A program made the position numbers and the translations under genes. From Bacillota bacterium (GTDB lineage: Bacteria > Bacillota > Clostridia > Lachnospirales > Lachnospiraceae): a stretch of DNA of 51,965 nucleotides. Under the pieces are notes generated by a model. The model was not told the origin of the DNA and made no database searches. It worked only from the letters and a program-made list of their open reading frames with translations. Where the stretch lies: NCBI GenBank assembly GCA_023421505.1, contig JAEZTJ010000040.1, positions 1-51,965 on the forward strand, written 5' to 3'. Shown in pieces: positions 43,492 to 51,844 of this stretch (the first letter of the stretch is position 1; every line of letters begins with the position of its first letter).

Positions 43492-44556
43492 TCAAAATAG
43501 TGTATTATTTTCGAATTCACTTTTCTTAAACCAATCCTTGTCAAATTGATCAGCCATTCCTATATTGTGCAGATAGTTAATAAAACCATCTATATTATAG
43601 TTTACCGTCTGTCCATTTTTATAAATTACTTGCAGAATGTCATATGCTTTATCAGGCTTATTCGCTTTTATATAAGCAAATAAACACTCCATCATTAATC
43701 TATCTTCCCTATTTATTACTCCTTCATAATATTTTGCCCAGTCTAACCATTCGTCCTCCGATAAATCCGTTTGATTTTCAATTGGTGGATAGGAAGTAAA
43801 AGAAACGTATTTATTACTTAAGATGAAACCTAATTTTTCTGCAATTGCAATGGAGCCTTTATTGATGTCAACGCATAACCATTCCACCTGTTTATATCCC
43901 CTGTTAAAGCTCTTTCTGATCGTCTCAGCCGCTACAAAAGCTCCAAACCCTCTTTTACGGTAGTGTTCGTCAGTATGTATTCCAATCGCAATTTTGTCCT
44001 GATAGCTGCAATCGCTTATTGACCAGCACAAAATGCTATTATCCTTACGTATATAGGAGCCTACTCCATATTTACAAAAATTCTCGTCATCACCCCAATC
44101 TCCTATCCAGTCCAATAGCTTACCAGCGTTATCATAGTTAACTTCTCTCAGTTTCGCCGGTATAACATCCTCCATACTATAGCCTTCCGGTAAAGTAGGA
44201 GATAGATTATTAAATTTCTCCTCACCTAATATATAATGTCTTCTTTCATGACTTCTAATGAATTTGTTCTGATGTATTGTGGGAATAAGCGCGCCCCATT
44301 CCTTTGTATCCGGTGAGATCTGATCCCAGAAATCTAGTTTATCTTTTATTGACGTATTAAATTCATTATCCTCTACTCCTCCTGCTACTAAATTACATTC
44401 ATTTGTCTGAATAAGTACTGCTGTTGGATTACTAATACTATTTACAAAGATCTCACCAGGTGTTATTCCGGCAATGACCGAGTAAACAGAAAGCTCATTT
44501 TGTGATTTAATTAAGGGTAATACCTTGTGGTAGTTCTCTTTCTCTAATTTAAACAT
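43492..44556 (-). CDS. GNAT-family N-acetyltransferase (two-domain)
   Basis: A 354-residue protein. The GNAT core lies at about 150-250, with acetyl-CoA loop YRKRGFGAFVAAET (R-x-x-G-x-G/A) and the late VDINKGSIAIAEKLGF motif. The N-terminal region (about 1-130) is a divergent GNAT-like domain; the C-terminal 90 residues are helical (EYDRLMMECLFAYIK-like, ending with KSEFENNTLF). AAAGGAT precedes the start at a longish distance. The acceptor substrate is unknown. It lies just upstream of the sugar operon, with 79 bases between. Confidence 0.85.
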   Translation of the reverse strand: MFKLEKENYHKVLPLIKSQNELSVYSVIAGITPGEIFVNSISNPTAVLIQTNECNLVAGGVEDNEFNTSIKDKLDFWDQISPDTKEWGALIPTIHQNKFIRSHERRHYILGEEKFNNLSPTLPEGYSMEDVIPAKLREVNYDNAGKLLDWIGDWGDDENFCKYGVGSYIRKDNSILCWSISDCSYQDKIAIGIHTDEHYRKRGFGAFVAAETIRKSFNRGYKQVEWLCVDINKGSIAIAEKLGFILSNKYVSFTSYPPIENQTDLSEDEWLDWAKYYEGVINREDRLMMECLFAYIKANKPDKAYDILQVIYKNGQTVNYNIDGFINYLHNIGMADQFDKDWFKKSEFENNTLF

Positions 44557-44626
44557 AGTTATATTTATCCTTTCGATTTGATATTTTTTCTTCTAAATTC
44601 ATTGTTTACCTCCAATTTTTTGGTAC

Positions 44627-44652
44627 AAAAAAACTTGCCCATTGGCAAGTCT
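44627..44652 (-). terminator. Strong terminator
   Basis: Minus strand: ACTTGCC-AATG-GGCAAGT followed by T7. It directly follows the small disrupted frame at 44655-44859 and precedes the GNAT gene. Confidence 0.85.
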
Positions 44653-44654
44653 GT

Positions 44655-44859
44655 TTATACAACATTTACAAAAGGGTTGATTTTTGAGTATTCGAAAAAA
44701 ATCATACGAATACCCCCATATGAAATTATTGCTTTTTCACCAGATTCATTTTTTCCATATTCTAATCACTCCTATCGCATTAAAATTGAAAGCAATTATG
44801 CTAACCATACTAATGGTAACAGTTTTGGAAAATAATATCAAGCTATATTTTAAATTCAT
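44655..44859 (-). pseudogene. Small frameshifted gene of unknown family
   Basis: From ATG 44859 the frame MNLKYSLILFSKTVTISMV... is hydrophobic and signal-like. A second frame, overlapping it from 44765 to 44655, continues as EYGKNESGEKAIISYGG then IRMIFFEYSKINPFVNVV and ends three bases before a strong terminator. Together they would give one small membrane or secreted protein of about 65-70 residues, broken by a one-base shift near 44755-44765. A tiny in-frame gene with its own RBS (GGAGTG) could instead start there. No family recognised. Confidence 0.4.
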
Positions 44860-44913
44860 AGATAACTAAAGTTCTTTTTAGACAGAGATAGCTTCACCAG
44901 GCAACATTCACCA

Positions 44914-44941
44914 AAAGGCAGCCTATGTTTAAGCTGCCTTC
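44914..44941 (-). terminator. Terminator after the amino-acid permease
   Basis: Minus strand: AAGGCAGC, a 10-base loop, GCTGCCTT then TTGG. It lies 63 bases past the permease stop. The remaining 44942-45003 shows nothing further. Confidence 0.65.
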
Positions 44942-45003
44942 TCACCGATTAAGTAATAAAGTATCTTATCCTTACAAGCTTCCACAGTATTTCCATAGCA
45001 AGC

Positions 45004-46350
45004 TTAATTTAGATCTAGTTGTGGCACCGGATTTCGGAAGAACTTTGTGACACCCAGCAGATATAAAAATCCTGCTGCTAACCACGCGAAGCCGACAACA
45101 TGTGCGTTAATTCCAAGATTTAAGAAAATCCAAACGGTTACAGTCAGTCCGATTAACGGACAGAGCAGATATTTTAAAACCGATATGCCCTTTTTCTTAA
45201 CTCTACTGGCTTTGTCCTGTATGAAAAATTTATTAATGACAGTAATATTAAGTAACATAAAACCAAACAGGGCTCCGAAGCTGACAAGCGTAGAGATAAG
45301 CCCCAGAGAACAGATCAGTGCAATCGGGGTGATAATCACTCCAACAAATACAGTCGCTATAGCAGGGGTACGATATTTTTTACTGATATATGAGAGCTGT
45401 CTGGGAAGTACACCATCTCTGCCCATAGCATAAAGAACTCTTGCGACCGCAGTCTGGGAGGCCTGTGTAGTCGCAATACCAAAGGATAAAACAAGCGTGA
45501 AGGTAGTTAATGCAGTAAGCCACTTACCACCTACAAAACTGACTATATCTATAAATGCGGTATCCACATTAAGCTCCTCATAATTCGGATAAGCTATACC
45601 AGAAAAAAAGGTTATGATTATAAAGAGGATCCCTATAATTAAAATAGAAGATATAATTGCTCTGCCAACTGATTTCTCCGGTTTCACGGTTTCCTCTGCC
45701 AGAGTACTGATTGCATCAAAACCAAGATAGCTTAGTATCACTATTCCGGTTGCTTTAAAGATACCTGACATATTAAAATGCTCTGGATTGTATAACGAGA
45801 TGATATTAAAATGTACGGTACCGTTTATTAAAAGACGAATGACGCATATGACAAAGGCGATAATTACAACAATCTGTAAGGCAAATAAGATCCAACTGCA
45901 CTTAGACATTAAATCAACACCGACTACATTGATTACTGTGCTAAAAACGATAAAAAGCACTGCCCATACCCAGGTTGGTACAGAGGGAAGCATCGCATTG
46001 GCAAAGGAGCTTCCTATAATGACAACTGTTGCCGGCAGCAGGAAGTAGTCAAGAAGGATAGACCAGCCGGTTAAGAAGCCGAGCGACGGTGAAACCCCCT
46101 TCTGCACATATACATATACGGAGCCTGCCGTCGGGTATTTTTGCGACATGACCTTGTAGCTCATACCAGTAAAAAACATTGCTACCATTCCGATTAAATA
46201 GCAAAGAGCTACCATTCCACCTGCAGGTGCTAGAAAAGTTCCGTACATTGCAGCCGGTGCCAACGGTATCATAAATACCAGTCCATAAATAATTAAATCT
46301 CTTGTTTTCAAAGTCCGTTTGAGTGTTAATTGCTTGTCTTGTTCTTCCAT
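45004..46350 (-). CDS. APC-superfamily amino-acid permease
   Basis: About 448 residues with 12 membrane helices. The first helix carries the APC landmark FMIPLAPAAMYG. Later segments SYLGFDAISTLAEETVKP and ATTQASQTAVARVLYAMGRD are typical of the family. The start at 46350 follows GGAGG; the ATG at 46365 lies within that RBS. It is last in a minus-strand series of amino-acid or imino-acid oxidation genes and probably imports their substrate or exchanges the product, by context. Confidence 0.92.
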   Translation of the reverse strand: MEEQDKQLTLKRTLKTRDLIIYGLVFMIPLAPAAMYGTFLAPAGGMVALCYLIGMVAMFFTGMSYKVMSQKYPTAGSVYVYVQKGVSPSLGFLTGWSILLDYFLLPATVVIIGSSFANAMLPSVPTWVWAVLFIVFSTVINVVGVDLMSKCSWILFALQIVVIIAFVICVIRLLINGTVHFNIISLYNPEHFNMSGIFKATGIVILSYLGFDAISTLAEETVKPEKSVGRAIISSILIIGILFIIITFFSGIAYPNYEELNVDTAFIDIVSFVGGKWLTALTTFTLVLSFGIATTQASQTAVARVLYAMGRDGVLPRQLSYISKKYRTPAIATVFVGVIITPIALICSLGLISTLVSFGALFGFMLLNITVINKFFIQDKASRVKKKGISVLKYLLCPLIGLTVTVWIFLNLGINAHVVGFAWLAAGFLYLLGVTKFFRNPVPQLDLN

Positions 46351-46377
46351 AGAATTATCCTCCATTTCATATTTGAA

Positions 46378-46454
46378 TTAGGTAATTACGAAACTATATA
46401 GTTTAATTAATTGTATACACAGCACATACTATTACTGATTTTCGCAATCACCTA
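46378..46454. repeat. Palindromic interspersed repeat, copy 5 (deleted)
   Basis: The intact left arm (TTAGGTAATTACGAAAC, TATATAGTTT, TTGTATACACAGCACATACT) is joined almost directly to the right terminus (TTTTCGCAATCACCTA). The core and most of the right arm are missing. It lies between the FAD oxidoreductase terminator and the amino-acid permease gene. Confidence 0.8.
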
Positions 46455-46467
46455 CTATGGTTGCTGA

Positions 46468-46503
46468 AAAGGTGCCTGCTCCTTACGGGGTTCAGACACC
46501 TTT
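46468..46503 (-). terminator. Terminator after the FAD oxidoreductase gene
   Basis: Minus strand: AAAGGTGTCTG, a loop, CAGGCACCTTTT. It lies 17 bases past the oxidoreductase stop and suggests that the permease is at least partly transcribed on its own. Confidence 0.75.
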
Positions 46504-46519
46504 GCGCTGATTGCCAAAA

Positions 46520-47647
46520 TTAAATTTTTGCCTTAAATCGGTCATACCTAAACTCACTGATATCAAGAACCGTGTCTTCTCCTACTGCCATCTGGGATAA
46601 TAAGGTACCAACCGTCGGTGATATTCCAAATCCATGACCGGATAAGCTACAGGCCAATATAAGTCCCGGCACCTCTTTCACTTTACTGATTACCGGTATG
46701 TGGTCAGCACACATATCTGCCCAGCCTGCCCAGGTCCGAACAATTTTTGCGTCTGAAAGACATGGGAAATATTTCATAATACCCCTGCATATACAAGAGG
46801 CAGTTACACTATTGGTAACCGGGGAGCCGTTATCCTTACTCACACCTTCAAAGCCCGAGGAACCACCAAATACAAAGGAGCCATGTGTACTCTGGTGACC
46901 ATAAAAATCGGCCGCTGCAGTTCCAAGCATCTGATAAAACATTGGTGGCTGCGCTTCTGTTACTAGTACCTCAAGCAAGGCCTGAGTCATCGGTACATCA
47001 ATCCCCACTGTTGCCGCAATTCTCCTGCTGTCATAGCCTGCTGCAAGTATAATTGTCTCGGCTTCATAATGGTTCTCAGTTGTTATAACCTTTCTAGCCT
47101 TCCCTTTGATCTTTTTGATCTCTATGACCTCTTCCCCGGTAATAAATCTGACACCTAACTGTCTTGCTTTCCTATAGTAAGCAAGGGTTGCAAGCATCGG
47201 ATTGGCATGTCCGTCTGTAGGACACCAGCTAGCACCTATGACCTCCTCCGATAAATAAGGACATATTTCTTTGGCCTTAGCGCCATCAATCATCCTAACC
47301 TCCAGTCCGAGCAAAGCTGCACTATCTGTCAGGCCCTCCAGAATCTTGATATGACCTTCCGTCTTGCCAAGTCTTAAATTCCCTTCCTGATAGTATTCAA
47401 CATCCATCTCCAATTCTTCAGAAAGCGTCGGCCATAGATTTTTTACGCCGTACATCGCAAGCGGCAATTCTCTTCTATCTCGTCCCGATTGTCTTACACC
47501 GCCTCCATTTCTAGAGGAGCCTCCGTTACCAATATGCTGACTCTTTTCCAGAACAATTACGGAGCAGCCTTTTTTCGCGAGATAGTAGGCCGTTGCGTTA
47601 CCGATAATTCCTCCGCCGATAATAATGATATCCGCACAATTCTTCAT
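46520..47647 (-). CDS. FAD-dependent amino-acid/opine dehydrogenase catalytic subunit
   Basis: A 375-residue DAO-family flavoprotein. The N-terminal Rossmann motif IIIIGGGIIGNATAYYLAK binds FAD, followed by SSRNGGGVRQSGRD. The C-terminal GLILACSLSGHGFGISPTVG segment is the family's second FAD contact. It resembles the beta subunit of heteromeric sarcosine/opine/D-hydroxyproline dehydrogenases and HcnC. The ATG at 47647 follows AAAGGAGG; an in-frame TTG at 47656 is less likely. Its partners are the three Fe-S/FAD genes upstream. The substrate is probably a secondary amine or D-/imino acid. Confidence 0.88.
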   Translation of the reverse strand: MKNCADIIIIGGGIIGNATAYYLAKKGCSVIVLEKSQHIGNGGSSRNGGGVRQSGRDRRELPLAMYGVKNLWPTLSEELEMDVEYYQEGNLRLGKTEGHIKILEGLTDSAALLGLEVRMIDGAKAKEICPYLSEEVIGASWCPTDGHANPMLATLAYYRKARQLGVRFITGEEVIEIKKIKGKARKVITTENHYEAETIILAAGYDSRRIAATVGIDVPMTQALLEVLVTEAQPPMFYQMLGTAAADFYGHQSTHGSFVFGGSSGFEGVSKDNGSPVTNSVTASCICRGIMKYFPCLSDAKIVRTWAGWADMCADHIPVISKVKEVPGLILACSLSGHGFGISPTVGTLLSQMAVGEDTVLDISEFRYDRFKAKI

Positions 47648-47652
47648 GGTAA

Positions 47653-47979
47653 TCAAACCTCCTTTCCCTCGTTGCCAAGGATTTTCATCTCTATTGGTCT
47701 CATTGGTGCTCTGGATACTGCAGGCTCTAACTCAAGCGTAGAGACGCCAAGCTCTCTTGCAACTATCCTTTTTACTAATAACCCACAGGTTTGGCCCTGA
47801 CATAAGCCCATTCCGGCGCGAAGATAGCGTCTTACCTCTGTCATCGTATACATACCATCATGAACAGCCCTTCTAATCTCACCTTTTGTTATTTCTTCAC
47901 AACGACAGATGATTATATTATCATCAGGCTCCGGAATAAATTCTCCGATTTCTATAGAACGGTCCTTTCGCTTATTCAT
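47653..47979 (-). CDS. BFD-like [2Fe-2S]-binding subunit
   Basis: A 108-residue protein. Four cysteines in the BFD-like arrangement (ICRCEEIT ... GMGLCQGQTCG) bind a [2Fe-2S] cluster. In related opine and sarcosine dehydrogenases this domain is fused to, or encoded beside, the large FAD/NAD subunit, and it relays electrons between the flavins. The start overlaps the upstream stop (TAATG) with RBS AGGAGGCGGG, so translation is coupled. Confidence 0.88.
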   Translation of the reverse strand: MNKRKDRSIEIGEFIPEPDDNIIICRCEEITKGEIRRAVHDGMYTMTEVRRYLRAGMGLCQGQTCGLLVKRIVARELGVSTLELEPAVSRAPMRPIEMKILGNEGKEV

Positions 47980-49559
47980 TATCCCGCCTCCTGACTACGA
48001 AAAAATCTTGCATGCATTGCCATCTCTACCGGAACCTTCATCGTAAGTAGATGGGTATGATCAAAGATCTGCCTTGATTTGACATCAATAATTTCCGCCT
48101 CACAGATCGGTCTACCGCTTCTGTCAAGTGCTTCCCCTTTATTACCTGCATTCGGCAAGGGTAAGAATTCATAGGGTATTGTGATTGCTGCAAATCCCTC
48201 CTCATACTCCTCATTAATTAGAAATATAGCCTGCCCGGAACAGGCAGCTACACACATTCCACAGCCTGAACACTCTTTTGTTACATCTAACACGGGCAAA
48301 GAAGTTATTTTTTCACCTATTTTGATACACTTCTTAGGGCAGGCATCCTGACAGGGATTACAGGGAATGTTCTGCGTACATTCAATAACCGGATGCAGAC
48401 CTTTTTTTCTTATTACGCCAGGAAATCTACTAATTTCGTCTATCTCTACAAAGCCTTTCTTTAATAAATTCTGAGATATTGGAATACCCTCTTCTGTAAT
48501 TTCAATGCTTTTTCCTCTGTTTTCCGGTGCAAACATACCCTCTCTTAAGCTGAGCAATGCTTTTTTTAAGGAGCTTATCCTTTCTTTGGCTTCCTCTTTA
48601 GAGATATAGCCTAGGAACTCTGCAGCAGCAATTCCGGCTATCCGCCCTTCTATCATGGCAGAGCTTGCTTCCTCAATACCCGATACATCACCCGCTACAT
48701 ATATTCCAGCTACACTAGTTGCACCAGCTTCATCACATTCCGGCACATAGCCGGTCGGTGAATTCTTCATTTGGCAGCCCGCCATTTTACATAGCTGTGA
48801 CATCGGTGATAATCCTACTGCTAGGCAGATGGTGTCAACATCAAAATGCTTTTCTGTACCGGGGATGATATTCCAGCTTTGATCTACTTCACCGATTGTA
48901 ACACCGGTTACGGCTTCTTGTCCTTCCGCTTTTATGATAGTATGGGAAAGATAGAAGGGCACGCCACACCTGGCCACTTTGGCAGCGTGGACTCCATATC
49001 CGCCAACCTTCGGGGCCGCATCAACTAAGGCTACCACCTCACAGCCTGCCTGTAATAGCTGAAAGCTAACTACCAGCCCGACATTTCCCGAGCCTAGCAT
49101 CAGTATCCGTTTACCGGGCTTGACACGATGCAGATTCATCATCGTCTGAGCTGCTCCGGCGCCGATTACTCCCGGTAAGGTCCATCCCTCAAAGGTAATC
49201 ATATTTTCTGAAGCACCCGTAGCAACAATAACTGTATCTCCTTTAAAATGTGTTATTTCTTCTTCAAGCTTAACGGTGATTTCCTTATCTAAATAAAGAC
49301 CTATGACAATAGCATTCAGCATTACCTCTACGCCGCAGTCACTTGCTTCCTTTAAAAGCTCCTCACCTATTTGAAAGCCCCGTATTTTTGCTTTATGCTC
49401 CTTAGATCCAAAGAATTTATGAATTTGCTTAAAGAGCTGTCCGCCCGGTTTCGCATTTTCATCAAAAACTATAACCGAGAGACCTCTCTTCGCAGCTTCT
49501 ATAGCAGCTGATAACCCTGCCGGGCCGGCACCTATAACGATTAAATCATATCTTTTCAT
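47979..49559 (-). CDS. FAD/NAD(P)-binding Fe-S oxidoreductase (alpha subunit)
   Basis: A 526-residue protein. FAD site LIVIGAGPAGLSAAIEAAKR at the N-terminus; a second Rossmann motif MLGSGNVGLVVS for NAD(P) at about 165; then GIYVAGDVSGIEEASSAM. After about 390 there are two [4Fe-4S] motifs (CNPCQDACPKKC and CSGCGMCVAACSG), unlike the aerobic HcnB/OoxA relatives I know, and fitting an anaerobe that passes electrons to ferredoxin or a membrane carrier. The ATG at 49559 with GGAG is chosen; the in-frame ATG at 49580 lies in the leader element. Confidence 0.88.
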   Translation of the reverse strand: MKRYDLIVIGAGPAGLSAAIEAAKRGLSVIVFDENAKPGGQLFKQIHKFFGSKEHKAKIRGFQIGEELLKEASDCGVEVMLNAIVIGLYLDKEITVKLEEEITHFKGDTVIVATGASENMITFEGWTLPGVIGAGAAQTMMNLHRVKPGKRILMLGSGNVGLVVSFQLLQAGCEVVALVDAAPKVGGYGVHAAKVARCGVPFYLSHTIIKAEGQEAVTGVTIGEVDQSWNIIPGTEKHFDVDTICLAVGLSPMSQLCKMAGCQMKNSPTGYVPECDEAGATSVAGIYVAGDVSGIEEASSAMIEGRIAGIAAAEFLGYISKEEAKERISSLKKALLSLREGMFAPENRGKSIEITEEGIPISQNLLKKGFVEIDEISRFPGVIRKKGLHPVIECTQNIPCNPCQDACPKKCIKIGEKITSLPVLDVTKECSGCGMCVAACSGQAIFLINEEYEEGFAAITIPYEFLPLPNAGNKGEALDRSGRPICEAEIIDVKSRQIFDHTHLLTMKVPVEMAMHARFFRSQEAG

Positions 49560-49611
49560 AGCTATCTCCATTCTGCGCATATTGAAGACCCTTTCACGAG
49601 ACGATGCGCAT
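49560..49611 (-). repeat. RBS-carrying mosaic leader element, copy E (short form)
   Basis: Minus strand before the alpha-subunit start: ATGCGCATCGTCTCGTGAA, then TATGCGCAGAATGGAGATAG, then the ATG. It aligns with the last part of the long copy (ATGCGTATTGTCTCGCAAG ... GCGCAGGAATGGGG) and supplies GGAG as RBS between two cistrons. Confidence 0.6.
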
Positions 49612-49660
49612 ATTAAGTATAAGCATAGGTATACAGGTATAACATAGGTACATGGTGGAA

Positions 49661-49969
49661 TCAGTTCTTTGCTGCTACACCATATTGGGTCTGAACCCTC
49701 ATACCCTCTTTCAGCGGTGTAATGCAGGTTCTGATATTCGGTTTACCATCAACTACCATTACACAGTCTGTACATCTGCCGATGGCACAAAAGATGCCTC
49801 TTGGCTTGTGATATTTCTTTGTATACCTATGTACCATAACCCCGGCAGCTTCAAGCGCAATCGCGATTGGTTCTCCTTCCAACCCCATGACTATCTGACC
49901 ATCATAAGTAAATTCAACCACTCTTTTTTCTTCACCTTTTCCCAGTATTGGATGCTCCTTTATTCTCAT
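49661..49969 (-). CDS. [2Fe-2S] ferredoxin-type subunit (HcnA/SoxA-N like)
   Basis: A 102-residue protein with a plant-type [2Fe-2S] fold (Fer2_4). Cluster ligands appear in FCAIGRCTDC, with the fourth Cys in NIRTCITPL. EGEPIAIALEAAGV matches the HcnA/sarcosine-oxidase-alpha N-terminal domain. GGGAGG precedes the start. It is an electron-transfer part of the dehydrogenase encoded downstream. Confidence 0.9.
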   Translation of the reverse strand: MRIKEHPILGKGEEKRVVEFTYDGQIVMGLEGEPIAIALEAAGVMVHRYTKKYHKPRGIFCAIGRCTDCVMVVDGKPNIRTCITPLKEGMRVQTQYGVAAKN

Positions 49970-50062
49970 GAGGACTAACCTCCCTTCTGCCTACCTCACA
50001 TGATTTACCAATATTCTCATACAGCTTAATACACATTGCGTTAACTATATTAATTTTAATAT

Positions 50063-51199
50063 TTATGCCAAATAGGGAGTGTTCCACAAATTCAGAGTTG
50101 TTCCAATCCCTTTTTCCAAGGCATTTCGATATACAATGGTACCCCACGCAACGTCTTCAACAGGCATACCGCCGACAGAGTAGATAACAATTTCATCCTC
50201 TTTTCGATGAACCGGAAGCTTTCCTATTAATACATCTCCCAAATCATCAATCTGTTCTTTTTTCATCTTTCCTTCCGCAATTAAATCCATGCAGTGAACA
50301 GCGGGAATTGGAATAGCATTATATGCCGGGAATTCCATCTCTTCCTCCCAAGCCTCATATAACTGAATATTATCCGTAACATTCCTTGCTCTGTTTAGGA
50401 TAAAGTCATCATCAAACCTTGCTGCCGCAGGACAGCAAAGAATTGCCCCCGGCTTGATCCAGCTTTCTTCGATAAACGGGTATTCATTCATATCACCGGT
50501 CGGGCTTGAGGTTGCAATGCTTACAATATCTGCATCTCTCACAGCCTCTTCCTCGGTTTCTACGACTCTGATATCCTTAATCTGTGGATACTTCTCATTT
50601 AAATACTGTATAAAGCTGTCGATGGACTTCTTACTTCTGCCCTTAACCTTAACCGTCTCAATCATAGATCTTACTGCCATCGCAGCATCAAATGCGGTTT
50701 TGCTCATGACACCGGGTCCGATAATTCCAACCACTTTTGAATCCGGTTTGGAGAAATATTTGATGCCAACGCCCGGAACAGCTCCTGTTCTGAAGGCACT
50801 CAGGATATTAGCTGACATATATGCAAGCGGTGCTCCCGTATCCTTATCGTTTAAGGTTAACATAAGAATTGATCTCGGCAGCCCCTTTTTCTTATTCTCA
50901 ATATTAGAGCCATACCACTTCATACCAGCCATATCAAATTTGCCACCAAGATAAGCCGGCATCGCCATGAATCTTCTGTCCGGGCCATCGGTGGGCATAT
51001 TCGGGAAGGGTGATTCTGCCGGAAATGTCATCATTACACCATGAGAATTACCATTCGGTCCGCCCATTCTGTAATCTCCTATTTTAAGAAGCTTAAACAT
51101 TTCCTCCATCGCTTCCACGCAGCCTGCCATATCGGTTACGCCGGCATTTATCATATCCTCCTCATTCAAATATAAAAAATCAATCTTTGGATACTCCAT
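50063..51199 (-). CDS. Ornithine cyclodeaminase/mu-crystallin family protein
   Basis: A 378-residue protein. The substrate-binding N-terminal part has GGPNGNSHGVMMTFPAESPF and the catalytic-type lysine region FDMAGMKWYGSN. The Rossmann segment is VVGIIGPGVMSKTAFDAAM. Its sequence resembles proteins named tyramine oxidase subunit B in databases. Relatives include ornithine cyclodeaminase and delta1-pyrroline-2-carboxylate reductase, reactions that fit an imine made by the neighbouring dehydrogenase. The ATG at 51199 follows AAGGAGG; a frame to 51283 is not used. Confidence 0.88.
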   Translation of the reverse strand: MEYPKIDFLYLNEEDMINAGVTDMAGCVEAMEEMFKLLKIGDYRMGGPNGNSHGVMMTFPAESPFPNMPTDGPDRRFMAMPAYLGGKFDMAGMKWYGSNIENKKKGLPRSILMLTLNDKDTGAPLAYMSANILSAFRTGAVPGVGIKYFSKPDSKVVGIIGPGVMSKTAFDAAMAVRSMIETVKVKGRSKKSIDSFIQYLNEKYPQIKDIRVVETEEEAVRDADIVSIATSSPTGDMNEYPFIEESWIKPGAILCCPAAARFDDDFILNRARNVTDNIQLYEAWEEEMEFPAYNAIPIPAVHCMDLIAEGKMKKEQIDDLGDVLIGKLPVHRKEDEIVIYSVGGMPVEDVAWGTIVYRNALEKGIGTTLNLWNTPYLA

Positions 51200-51275
51200 A
51201 TCCCATTCCTCCTTATCGTTATTCTTAATAGATTGATAATTGCTAACTTTAATACACAGTATGAAGCTTGCCCTT

Positions 51276-51659
51276 TCAGCCAATCACGGCATCTAACTCC
51301 ATTTCGACCTTTTGGGCCGGTCTATTCAAATTCGGGGTTTCTACTATTGTCAAAAGAGGGCGAATATCTTTAAAAAATTCAGAGAATGCTTCACCAACTT
51401 CTTTCGCATATCTGATATCTGTAATGTAAGCTTTTATTCTTATCACATCCTCTGCAACCGCTTCTGCTTCCTTAAGTAAATCGATGAACTTTTTAAATAT
51501 GTACTTAGCTTGTTCATAAGAAGATTCTCCATATACTGAGCCATCCGGCTGTACCGAGGTTGTTCCTCCGATACAAATATAATTACCGACTTTAACCATC
51601 CTCGAATACCCTACTACATCTTCAAGCGGGGCTCCCGATGAGTAATTTGTTCTTTTCAA
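51276..51659 (-). CDS. Rid-family (RidA-like) protein
   Basis: A 127-residue protein of the YjgF/YER057c/UK114 fold, full length. Landmarks are NYICIGGTTSVQPDG, AEDVIRIKAYITDIRYAKEVG and the C-terminal KVEMELDAVIG strand. RidA proteins hydrolyse reactive enamines or imines. However, the position of the key RidA arginine (PARS-type motif) reads PLLT, so it may belong to a non-deaminase Rid subgroup. TTG start with AAGGAGG eight bases upstream. It is first gene of the oxidation cluster, directly behind an attenuator-like hairpin. Confidence 0.88.
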   Translation of the reverse strand: MKRTNYSSGAPLEDVVGYSRMVKVGNYICIGGTTSVQPDGSVYGESSYEQAKYIFKKFIDLLKEAEAVAEDVIRIKAYITDIRYAKEVGEAFSEFFKDIRPLLTIVETPNLNRPAQKVEMELDAVIG

Positions 51660-51676
51660 CCAATATCCCTCCTTAT

Positions 51677-51750
51677 AACAAAAGGCCTTATGATAATAAA
51701 ATCATAAGACCTCTTTGCCTTTTATTTTTTCTACATCTTATATGATAATC
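51677..51750 (-). promoter_or_regulatory. Attenuator-like leader: terminator plus possible antiterminator
   Basis: Minus strand: AAAGAGGTCTTATGAT pairs with ATCATAAGGCCTTTT around TTTATT, followed by TTTTGTT, and ends just before the Rid gene RBS. About 20 bases upstream, ATCATATAAGA (about 51735-51748) nearly repeats the terminator's 3' arm, so it could pair with the 5' arm and prevent the terminator. No gene start lies between. Confidence 0.6.
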
Positions 51751-51844
51751 TCTTTTTATGCTTGTAAAAATCGGAACTAGAAAAAATAATTTTAATATAT
51801 AATGCAAATTTTTGTAGTATAGTACCTTATATCCTTATATGTTA

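Noticed and set aside
43413..43544. N-terminal extension of the sugar-binding lipoprotein
   Set aside because: The ATG at 43412 has a strong RBS and a perfect lipoprotein signal peptide; the extension would bury it and overlap the GNAT gene.
44578..44835. Plus-strand frames between the GNAT gene and the permease
   Set aside because: They run antisense through a strong terminator and the disrupted minus-strand frame, without RBS.
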